Source of the DNA: Lamellibrachia columna
Lineage: Eukaryota; Annelida; Polychaeta; Sabellida; Siboglinidae
Direction of reading: 5' to 3'
DNA: 64,000 nucleotides
Assembly (NCBI GenBank): GCA_963662155.1
Contig: OY759263.1
Location: forward strand, 39,297,591 to 39,361,590
The position numbers and the translations under genes are program-made. The notes beneath the pieces are model-generated. The model made no database searches, was not told the DNA's origin, and saw only the letters and a program-made list of their open reading frames with translations. This document shows positions 1 through 11,000 of this stretch, in pieces. Within the stretch, counting starts at the first letter, position 1. Each line of letters starts with the position of its first letter.

Positions 1-152
1 TGGTTTTTAAAAAGTCGTTCGCCTAAGGGTAGCAATTTTGTGTGATGGCTAAAGACCGGCAGTGTTTTGCTACACTTTCACTGAAATAAGCCATATACGT
101 TTCCCCTTGATATCAATCAGTCAGATAGTTAGGCCTACCTGCTCTCTTTTTC

Positions 153-536
153 TTGGAGATGACTGTTGTTTGTTGCGACTTGGTCTTGGGTGTACGTCGA
201 ACATTCGACGCAGAAAATGTTGTTGGGATGACATCTAGCTTGAAGGAACGTCTTTTACGGTACGATATCCTATGCTCGGCCATCAGATTTATAGCTGCAC
301 TTGATGTGGCCTATGGACAGAATGAATCAGTTATCTTACAAAAGGTAGACATGCATGTTCAGATTACCCAGAAGCAGATAAAATCATATTACACAGAGGC
401 AGAGAAAAATGTTGCCATAACTCCTGTCTCTCTACTCCCTGCTGTCCTGACACAAACAACCGTTAATACAGAACATGCAATCCAATTCTTGGGATACCCA
501 TCCACCTTAATTCTTCAATATGTTCTAAGAGATTAG
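153..536 (+). CDS. Uncharacterised open frame, possible terminal exon
   Basis: A 127-codon frame whose start is preceded by a pyrimidine tract ending in AG (ctctttttcttggag, 143-157), so it could be a last exon entered at about 158. It reads as plausible helical protein (SSLKERLLRYDILCSAIRF, AEKNVAITPVSLLPAVL) with ordinary codon use and stops at TAG 534-536. No family is recognised. It lies on the opposite strand to the likely intron of the gene starting at 1048, which lowers confidence; it could be a chance frame. Confidence 0.25.
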   Translation: MEMTVVCCDLVLGVRRTFDAENVVGMTSSLKERLLRYDILCSAIRFIAALDVAYGQNESVILQKVDMHVQITQKQIKSYYTEAEKNVAITPVSLLPAVLTQTTVNTEHAIQFLGYPSTLILQYVLRD

Positions 537-1018
537 AGCAAGTGCGAACAGCTATAGCTATTAATAATATTGCATTAAAACGTGCGTGATCATTTCACAC
601 ACAGGTGTGGCTAAAATGCCATTGCCATTGGTAAAAAAACCAATTATTAATTCTACTGTTTTTATTCAATATTGTATTTACACTCACCTTGGACACATGG
701 GGTTTGTTTATTTCTTTGCTCTTGAGACCTTCACATCAAGCTGATCATTCATTTGAGAAAAATGTTCCTGCACACACAGAAACTAAATTGTCATATATTA
801 AGGAATGAGTCATTCAATTCCTAAGCTACTATAGCATATTAGCATATACTCAAACGCTGGCTGAGGCTGAGATGTCCCTTGCTAAAAATCCAGCCGCCTC
901 AAAGGCATATCATTTAATAAATTAGCACATTATTTTCTTGAAAGAAAGATATAGTCCATGCCTAGAGGTGCTTTCACTTAAAATGTAAACTGTACAACAA
1001 AATCAACATTTAACTTAC

Positions 1019-1048
1019 CGCAAGAATCGCATCGATGTCAAGCTCCAT
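1019..1048 (-). CDS. First coding exon of an unidentified gene running off the left edge
   Basis: On the minus strand an ATG at 1048 opens ten codons (MELDIDAILA) ending at 1019 with a strong donor (gcg|gtaagtta). The acidic start followed by an in-phase strong donor, in a CpG-richer stretch with a UTR-like leader (1049-1140), is typical of a first coding exon. The gene would be divergent from DARS1. I found no phase-compatible second exon in 1-960, so it is probably outside the window. The product is not recognised. Confidence 0.45.
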
Positions 1049-2239
1049 GTTGCGAAGTGAGACCGGAAGTAAACAATACAAACTGTCGAGCCCAAGCAGC
1101 TAACACAAACTCCACCAGAGGCGCAACGCATGGCATGCGCAAAGCTGGCAGTACAGTAAATATATGTCCATGATAACAACCATGCATCTTTGAATAACTG
1201 TGGTGTACAGAAGTAGTCTATTAGCAATACTTTAACGGCATTAGTTAATAATTAATTATTGTAAGTGTAAGCTACTTTGTTTAATGAACGAATACATTTT
1301 GAATATCTTCTGCTGTTCTATGAATAATGTTCAATCTGTTGGGTTTTTAAGAAGCCATTGCATCCAAGCTTATGCAGCATAATAAAGAAAGAAACAGAAC
1401 TGTTTGGCTGAGATGTAAAATAAAGACCAGTGAACTGCAATATTCAATAAAACATGGATTATGTATCTTCTCATAGTCAATAAATTAGGGCATGCAACTT
1501 GATATTTAATGCTAAAAAGTCTCTTATCAGAATTTAGCAAAATGACTAAGATGTTTTCAGAGAACAAAATGATGTTCATGTACTCGAGTACTTGTTCTCT
1601 ACATTTATAACTTTGCTTTGTTTATTTGTACTTCTTGAAAATAATTAGAATAAACTATTTAATTTTAGTGTGTCATATCTACAGGCACTTTTTTCCATTT
1701 TTGCATGTTATTTTTCTTAAATTTTCCCCCCAAATGGACCAGATTCAACTAAGTTGACAAGACTCTCGAAGATAAACTGCCCTAGGAGGTGGGACACACT
1801 CTATTTCACATATCCTTGGACCTTTGTTAATCAAATTCCTTTGTTAGGATGTTGTAATTTCACGTTCATGTGCTTCTTGATATGTCAGTACTGATGTCCC
1901 AGTCGATGTAAAATTTCAATGCTCGGCATAGTAATTTTCCATTTTGACAGAACTAGCTTTAAGTGAAAACAATGGCTTTAGAGCCACAAAGTGAGTTATG
2001 TATAATATGTATCCATAGCTGCAAACCCTTCTGTTTTTCCCATATTCTTTCTGGTTTCAAAGTCTGAGTACAGAAATACGAATCTGCCGATCATATCCCA
2101 TATTTTCTGAAAAATTCCGTTCAATAATTTTTATTCGGTAATTATTCGATTCGATAACCCCTCCTCGCATGCGTGGCTGCTTCACTTCCTGTTCCTTTGT
2201 TCAGTGCTCACAGTGTGAGATCAGTACTGCATTGCTGAT

Positions 2240-2482
2240 TGTACATTGCTGATTGTACATGTGGGCGAAAATTTGTTCAACATATCAGCCAAAAAAGCAA
2301 ACACAGCAGTTCCTTGTGCTGTACAAGATAGATTTTGCTTTCACGGCTGGGCAACAGCTACGCATTTTGCACGGTCTGTCGCTAATATCAACATTTCCCA
2401 TGGAGGGCGGAACAACATAACGCAGCATGCAAAGTCTTCAAAACATGCACATAATTCAAAAGCTGAGGAATCGTGTAATTAA
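2240..2482 (+). pseudogene. BED-like zinc finger fragment of a hAT-type transposase
   Basis: The frame ending NINISHGGRNNITQHAKSSK plus H-x(6-8)-K/A residues matches the (I/A)HGGRND(I/V)..H..S.KH pattern common in hAT-type fish and invertebrate transposases. The preceding cysteine pair appears in another frame, so the copy is frameshifted. No TIRs were found. Confidence 0.5.
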
Positions 2483-2969
2483 GAATGCCAAAAATCATGC
2501 AGTGCTTTTTGAGAGCTTGCACATTCTTAGTAGTTTTTGTGCTTGCATAAAGTAGACCTGTTCTCTATTTTTGAAGATAAGTGACATGAACTGGTAGTGT
2601 ACCTGTAGTACTTGTACTTGTGGACCTGCCTGGAAAATCACTGTTGTGAATTTGCTGAGAAAGTATCCTTTTACTGTTTTAGCCTGTCAAAAATACTGTT
2701 TTATTGAATGTTCATTTGAATTGTATGGATTATTTGAGTTAGTAAAAGGTATCAGGAAATTGAATCTTGAGTGTTTAAATTGTAATTTTTTCTTCAGCTT
2801 ATGGGGGCTGCGGCCCCTGACCCCCACTTTTTGGGAGAGGGGCAAGCCAGTGTAGTTCAAATATGTGACAAAATGTGATAGCGCTATCAACTTTGCACTG
2901 TTGAAAAATGTGTTATGGATGTACAGTGTTATGGACTATTATTATTATGCTATTGTTTGCCGAAAACTT

Positions 2970-3869
2970 AAGCTATTGCATGCCATGCTACTAGTGAATG
3001 ACCATAAGCTATTGCATGCCATGCTACTAGTGAATGACCATAAGCTATTGCATGCCATGCTACTAGTGAATGACCATAAGCTATTGCATGCCATGCTACT
3101 AGTGAATGACCATAAGCTATTGCATGCCATGCTACTAGTGAATGACCATAAGCTATTGCATGCCATGCTACTAGTGAATGACCATAAGCTATTGCATGCC
3201 ATGCTACTAGTGAATGACCATAAGCTATTGCATGCCATGCTACTAGTGAATGACCATAAGCTATTGCATGCCATGCTACTAGTGAATGACCATAAGCTAT
3301 TGCATGCCATGCTACTAGTGAATGACCATAAGCTATTGCATGCCATGCTACTAGTGAATGACCATAAGCTATTGCATGCCATGCTACTAGTGAATGACCA
3401 TAAGCTATTGCATGCCATGCTACTAGTGAATGACCATAAGCTATTGCATGCCATGCTACTAGTGAATGACCATAAGCTATTGCATGCCATGCTACTAGTG
3501 AATGACCATAAGCTATTGCATGCCATGCTACTAGTGAATGACCATAAGCTATTGCATGCCATGCTACTAGTGAATGACCATAAGCTATTGCATGCCATGC
3601 TACTAGTGAATGACCATAAGCTATTGCATGCCATGCTACTAGTGAATGACCATAAGCTATTGCATGCCATGCTACTAGTGAATGACCATAAGCTATTGCA
3701 TGCCATGCTACTAGTGAATGACCATAAGCTATTGCATGCCATGCTACTAGTGAATGACCATAAGCTATTGCATGCCATGCTACTAGTGAATGACCATAAG
3801 CTATTGCATGCCATGCTACTAGTGAATGACCATAAGCTATTGCATGCCATGCTACTAGTGAATGACCAT
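2970..3869. repeat. 36-bp minisatellite, 25 copies, essentially identical
   Basis: Twenty-five head-to-tail 36-bp units (unit starts aagctattgcatgccatgc) fill exactly 900 bases upstream of DARS1 exon 1. By eye every copy is identical. The unit carries GCATGC and ACTAGT palindromes. Because 36 is a multiple of three and the unit has no stop, long frames are open on both strands; these are not genes. Confidence 0.95.
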
Positions 3870-4015
3870 AAGCTCTTGAGATGGCATGTGTTGCCATGAG
3901 ATAAACAACTTCGGAATGACAATCTTCGTTTGAACTCGACCCGCCCAGTACGTGGGCTTGATTTTCGTGGCAGTCAATGGACTTGATAAAACACTATATT
4001 TCTGTACACACCAGA

Positions 4016-5008
4016 ATGGCTGAGATCAACGAGTACATCGAAAACGTGACTGAAGAGTGTTCAGTAAAATGTCAGGGCGAGCATTTGTATAGCTTAAAAA
4101 AAGCCAGCCCGACTGGCACGTACTAGCACATACTACACTTTAAGCATTTATTTAATCGATTAAGTGACACATTTGTGATTATATTTATATCGAACGACAA
4201 AGAGACAACACTGCACAAAATAGTTACCAGTGCCAGCCAGTTAGATTCCATATGGAGCCTCAGATGTATGCAGTGCAATGTATGCAGTGCAATGTATGCA
4301 GTGCAATGTATTAAATGTAAAATAGTAACATGGTCATTGTTAACTTTTCCTGGGGTGATTATTACGAATAGTTGCATACATTTAAAAAATGTGGGAATTT
4401 TGTGCATCAGGCGAATTTGATGCTGTTCTCCATTGACTATTGTGAAAGCTGAAAGACCCATGGCCCGTGGACCAAGTACTACTCTTCCAATGAGTCGTGA
4501 GGCCTTGGCACATAATCCAACACTTGGGGGCTTTTATTGTGTACTTGTCGACCACTTTCTCTGGTAAAATCGCACCCTTGATGTCATTTTAACGAAACAG
4601 AACTAACACCTCTGCCATGGGGTTGTGCGCTAATCCACTTATCGAGGCATGGATTACCGGTCGGGCAGCAACAAGTGACCCATGATTATACCTACAGTGC
4701 AGCATGTGCCCAGTTTGTTTTGAATTCTGATGTCATCATGCAAGGGGTCTATTCACAGAATCGATGTTTTGAAATGGAATTCACTTTATTCAAACGGAAA
4801 TTCTTTGATCACAGAAAACAGGCATAATTCACAGGATCAATGTTTTAAAACATAAGTGAACTTCTTAAATGGAAATTCTAGCTGAATTGACAATAATTGT
4901 TCTTATATTTACTGCAGTCAAGATGACAAACCTGTGTCAAAGAAAGGTTTGAAGAAGCAACAAAAAGAAGCAGAGAAGTTAGCCAAGAAGCAGCAGAGAC
5001 AAGCTGAG
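4016..5008 (+). CDS. DARS1: DARS1 exons 1-2, N-terminal extension
   Basis: Exon 2 (4918-5008) encodes a lysine/glutamine-rich amphipathic stretch ([19 protein letters not shown]...), like the N-terminal helix that eukaryotic AspRS uses for tRNA binding and complex assembly. It follows a clear acceptor (actgcag) and joins exon 3 in phase 0. The start is proposed at ATG 4016 ([14 protein letters not shown]). The exon 2 frame needs two leftover bases from exon 1; a donor at 4087 (gcattt|gtatag) supplies them, and so does an earlier weak donor at 4059 (ga|gtgttc). The best-looking GT at 4064 (tca|gtaaaa) is out of phase. The gene start and exon 2 are therefore likely, while the exon 1 end is uncertain. 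Start codon choice rests on the acidic reading frame, not on homology. Confidence 0.6.
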
Positions 5009-8000
5009 GTTTGTATTGAGGGTAACAGTAGTCATCATGATACAATACAATAGTTTAGCCATTTGTAATCTATAAGTAGTTCCAGTTGTAAACAGTTGGA
5101 TTGGTACACTGAGGAGCTGTGGAGGACAAGCAAGTTTAAACAGGTGGGTTTTTAGTTTACAGTGAAATGTTGTTATATTTCCTGCAAACTTAACACTAAC
5201 AGGGAGTTCCACAGATTCAGCGCAGAAACAAAAAAGTTCTTGTTCCAACATTTATCTTAATACTGCAAACAAAAAGTAGATTATAATTAGATGATCGTAA
5301 CTGTCTGGGCTGTCTTGCAGGAGTGAGCAGTGACTGTAAATATGCTGGTTGCTTGGATGAAGTGTGCATTGATTCAATTAAATGTTGACATAATAATGTT
5401 TGTATTGAACTGCTTTGAAAGCCTCTTCTGGTAAAGTTAATCAATTATAAGTTGTTATTTTATTCTCCATGATTGAATTGATGTTGTGTTTGACATGTGT
5501 CTGACATGTGTTTGACATGGTAATTACCTCTCAAGAAACGTTTTGTAAATCTTTCGCTGATGAAGACCAAATGAGGTTTAAATATTCAAGGGGAAAACAC
5601 AAAAAGGTTCTTAAAATTCAGAGGTAATTGCCACATCAAATATGTTATATAATTTTTGTGTGATTTCATACACAATGACATTAATCAGTAAGACATCAGA
5701 ACATAACCAGACAGGGTGTTTAATTAAACATTGCAAGCATGACAATCAGCAATTCCAACAGGCACATTTCCTATATGTCAAACAAAACTTAATAAAACAT
5801 AATATTTCTTGCTTCCCTTTGTTACAGTTTTGTAATATATTTAGACCCATATCTTTAGAAGGCATATAATAGAAAGCTAAGCTTATCAAGATAATTACTA
5901 TGGAAATTAAAATCTTCTTCCACTGTGCACTCAGTAGCTTAAAGTGTCTCTCTGTGGTGTGCATGTGATTGCTATAGATATCTGACTGTGTTGCCAGGTG
6001 ATTGCTATAGATATCTGACTGTTGCCAGGTGATTGCTATAGATATCTGACTGTGTTGCCAGGTGATTGCTATAGATATCTGACTGTTGCCAGGTGATTGC
6101 TATAGATATCTGACTGTGTTGCCAGGTGATTGCTATAGATATCTGACTGTTGCCAGGTGATTGCTATAGATATCTGACTGTGTTGCCAGGTGATTGCTAT
6201 AGATATCTGACTGTTGCCAGGTGATTGCTATAGATATCTGACTGTTGCCAGGTGATTGCTATAGATATCTGACTGTGTTGCCAGGTGATTGCTATAGATA
6301 TCTGACTGTGTTGCCAGGTGATTGCTATAGATATCTGACTGTGTTGCCAGGTGGCGGAGCAAGCACAAGCTAGTGAGCAGGATGACTACTCCAAGGATCG
6401 TTATGGCAATCTGCCCCTCATCCAGTCAACGGAGAAGCCAGAGAGAAGCATGTTGAAGGTGCAGGACTTGACTGCAGGAGATGTCAAGGTGTGGCTACGA
6501 GGTAGACTCCACACTAGTCGTAGTAAAGGTGAGATAAACAACTGTGTCATTCAACTAAAAATGCTGTAGGTTCTTATATGGAAAAAGGAAAGTGTGTTTG
6601 AATATGTGTGACCTGCACACATGTATTTACACTGCTACCACATCACATATGTGCCACCTGCACACATGTATTTACATGTGTGACCTGCACACATGTATCT
6701 ACATGTGTGACCTGCACACATGTATTTACACTGCTACCACATCATATTTTAGATTTTTAACGCGCCATAGTAACTATTAGGCATAATTATTTGAGTGTGT
6801 GATTTGTAGGCAAACAGTGTTTCCTCGTCCTCAGACAACAACAGCACACCATCCAGGGCCTGCTCTCCGTGTCGACAACCATCAGCAAACAGATGGTCAA
6901 GTTCACAGCCAGGTCAGTGATTGAATGGACAGGGTGAGAGAGATTGATGAGAGGATTGAGGGGGAGGAGGGAGGGGATATTGGTGGGAGTAAGGAGGGGA
7001 GATTGATGAGAGGAGGGAGGGGAGATTGGTGAGGAGGGAGGGTGATATTGGTGGGAGGAGGGAGGGGGATTGGTGGGAGGGGGGTTGAGATTGGTGAGAG
7101 GAGGGAGGGGAGATTGGTGAGAGGGGGAGTGGAGATTGGTGAGAGGAGGGAGGGGAGATTGGTGAGAGGGGGAGTGGAGATTGGTGAGAGGAGGGAGGGG
7201 AGATTGGTGAGAGGGGGAGTGGAGATTGGTGAGAGGAGGGAGGGGAGATTGGTGAGAGGAGGAGGGGAGATTGGTGGGAGTAGGGAGGGGAGATTGATGA
7301 GAGGAGGGAGGGGAGATTGGTGGGAGGAGGGAGGGGGATTGGTGGGAGGGGGGTTGAGATTGGTGAGAGGAGGGAGGGGAGATTGGTGAGAGGGGGAGTG
7401 GAGATTGGTAAGAGGAGGGAGGGGAGATTGGTGAGAGGAGTGAGGGGGAGATTGGTGAGAGGAGTGAGGGGGAGATTGGTGAGTGGAGGGAGGGGAGATT
7501 GGTGAGAGGGGGAGTGGAGATTGGTAAGAGGAGGGAGGGGAGATTGGTGAGAGTAGTGAGGGGGAGATTGGTGAGAGGAGTGAGGGGGAGATTGGTGAGT
7601 GGAGGGAGGGGATATTGGTGGGAGGGAGGGGGAGAATGGTGAGAAGAGGCAAAAAGACTGAGAAGAAGGTTGAGAAAGTATGTGGGGGGAACTCAAAAAT
7701 GTTGGGTCCTTTAAATAAAATGTAATCTTGTTTGTAACTTTTAACTAGTGTTGTGCTTTTGTAGCATCACCAAGGAGTCGATCATTGACATAGAGGCTGT
7801 GGTGAACAAGTCAGCCATGAAGATAGAGAGCTGCTCCACCCAGGACCTCGAGTTGTTCATTGAGCAGGTACTAGGTTCTCACTGAGGCATCACTAGACAG
7901 TTCTTGCTTTATACTTTTGCAATTTGAATAAGTGTCATTATTTTGGTGCTTTATTGGACTGCTTGGAATACTGTTGGTGTTCACCCTTTGTCTATGTGTT

Positions 8001-11000
8001 TTGTTGTCAGATCTGGGTGGTAAGTGCGGCTATACCACGACTGCCCCTTCAGATCGAGGATGCCTCTCGCCCCACCGGGGACGATGTAAGCAGAGCAGTG
8101 ATTCATTACTTAAAAATGCATGCTGTAACATGCCAGCAATTCAGCAAGATATTTGACAGGTTTTCCCAGATCACATCACATATGATATATAGGTTGATAT
8201 ATACTGTAATTGGGGTTGGTATGCTGCAGAGGATAAACTAATATTTTGCTGTTAAAGCTTTGTATAGATTAATTGAAAAATATTTGGTAGACAGTTGAGC
8301 AATGTAGCTCGAGTTGTGTTTATATGAATTGTGACAAAAACAGTAGTGTGTGTGCGTGCGTGCATGTGTGCATGGGTACGTACGTGTATGTATTGGATGT
8401 TGTGTGTACTTTGCTGCCTGTTAACTCTACAAGATCTATGTTGTTGACTGCAGGAGCTGGCGACTGTCAACCAAGACACGCGTTTGGACAACCGTGTGCT
8501 TGACTTGCGAACCCCGGCCAATCAGGCGATCTACCGTATTGAGGCTGGTGTGTGTCGCCTGTTCCGCGATACTCTCACCAACAAAGGCTTCGTCGAGATT
8601 CACACTCCCAAGATCATTTCTGGTGGGTGCAACATTACTGGGGAATTGGCTTTTATTCCTCCAACAACTATTTGTATGACATGAGAAATAAAAATACAAC
8701 ACATTGAATAATCATTAGTATAGTTTTAAGAATAATAATATTGGTGAATGTAGTCAAGTTCCTTTCTACATGAGTGCGCAAGTTTGCAAATATAGGATTA
8801 CATGTGCAAATAGATTTTAATCTGGGGAGCAAATGTTGCCAGACTACAAGCACAAAATTAAAAGGAAACAAAAGGCATGTTTTGGAGGCAACGCACCTAA
8901 AACAATTTCCAACTATGATACATATACAATTCCAACTATAAACAAATTTCATGCCAGTGGTTTACAAAGAAACGTTGAACTTGTCAACTCTTATAATCCA
9001 GGGGCGCCGTCATTCAGGTCGATAAACCTACATAATGTGTGCCACTTTCTATGAGCCCTGGTTTTTATCACAACTTTTTTATCACAACACTCGGTTTAGA
9101 ACTATCCGGATATCAGTTTCAACCAGAAGTACAGGGACTGTTGGCATTGCAAGCACATGATAGGTGAGAATCGTGGTGATGAAAATCCATGGGAACTTGA
9201 GCTGCAGAGACGACAGGCAAGCGAAGACGTCGAAGCGACAAGTTTTAGTTTAGCAGCGAGTGTATGACTGCTGCTAAAAGGCGGTTACGATGAGGAATCA
9301 CGCAGAACCTGTTGATTGAGGTAATGATTCACTTTTGATAAATTAAGTTCTTCCCTTATGTCCTGGCCTCGCAGTATATAATGTAGGAACAGTGAAAGTC
9401 ATCACAGACACAATGAAGACTGCACGGCCACATGATGAGCCTGAGCCGAGGTAACTCATCTGCAGCATTCATAAATTTTAATAGGCTTGATAAAAAGTAG
9501 CCCATGTTTATGGGAAGGGGCATAATTCTGGTGGAATGAAAATGAGAATAGTCAATAGGATTATAATGCAGACTCCTGGTACAACGGACTTAACAGAATA
9601 ATACTCTCTGTTTATCAATATAATCCATGTACAGATTTTATTACCAAGAAGGCAAAACTAATATAAATTATTGGTCCAAGTTGAGTTACAAACAGCCAGG
9701 GTTTTATCTGCTGTGTTTGGAGCAGCTGGTGCTACGGAACGTTCTGTTTGCTATGAACCATACATGTTTTGACAGTTGGAAACTAGACCCTCCAACAAAC
9801 AAGTCAGTATCAGTTATGACAAAAGTGAAATGTGTTTCTAATAACTTTATTGAAAAATATCAACAACGGAGACACTGCACAAATTCAAACAAAGTAATGA
9901 TAATTTGATATCAGCATAACTTTTTTTATACATGTATAAAGTTTCATGACTCGCAGATGACATGATGAAAATGCATACAAAGTTTGGCTCAATCCAGGTC
10001 TGCTCATATATTAAATGATATCTAAAGAATATTGGATTCTACAAGTTAATTTCTGAGAATTTAAGAGTATAAATTTTAGTAGAAATTATTTGATACAAAC
10101 CATATTGTCCTTTTTGATATATCTATGAGATCCAAGTTCAACACAGAAATAAGGTACCTCAAACCCATTTTCTGAGATGTCACTTATTTAAAGGTGCTTA
10201 ATACATTTTTTTGCTAGTCTCATTTCAAATTAAGTTTACGAAAAATCAAACCTACCTACTATCCACTACAACATGCTAGCTCGTTTATGCAACTTTTATA
10301 TGTAGTTTTTGTGAAATCATCAGACAAACTATTAAATCAGTTAATGCTTGTTCAAGCATTTACTGAAGTGAAAATCGAAATGCTGAAAAATCACGATTTT
10401 GTTCCTTTGTCATGTGATTGGTGAGAGGATGGAGGTCACTCCCGTGATCAGCATTGACCACACTGTTTGCCATTTTGGATATCCACTATTTTGATCCTTA
10501 CCAGATCTGTCAACTAAAGTAAATTCTTTTGATGATTTGAACAAAAATAGGCATTTTTTTAATTAAATCATCATTCACCTTTTGCTTAATTCATTCACGG
10601 TGGTATAGCATACGTAATTTATTTATGTTAACCCAAATCTCCCTTAAAGTTATCAGTGACACTGTCATACTTATATGTATGTCATTTGTTTCTTTTGGGA
10701 TTTCTCAAACCGATATATAATTTGCATTTTGTGGCAATTTTTTCAAATTTACAATAATGTTTTAAAAATCTTGTAACATAACCAAATAAATGAAAAACTC
10801 AAAATTTTATTGATCTAGAATATTATATAGTATTTCAACTACAATTTGTGAAGAAATAGTTAATTTAAAAACTTCTACTGAAACTACTCAATTCAATACA
10901 AGCATATAATAGTCACACCCGCTACCTTAAAATGTATGTATATTTGGGCCTTATATAATTCAGGTCTGTGGGGGAGGCGGCATACAGGCAGTTCACCTGG

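Noticed and set aside
3000..3869. CRISPR-like regular repeat
   Set aside because: No unique spacers between units, a eukaryotic setting and no cas genes; it is a plain minisatellite.
2865..3922. Long repeat-protein frames on both strands
   Set aside because: They are the 36-bp array read in three frames; no non-repeat domain, codon bias or splice context.
6903..7696. Proline/serine-rich frames on the minus strand
   Set aside because: Reverse complement of the G-rich array in DARS1 intron 4.
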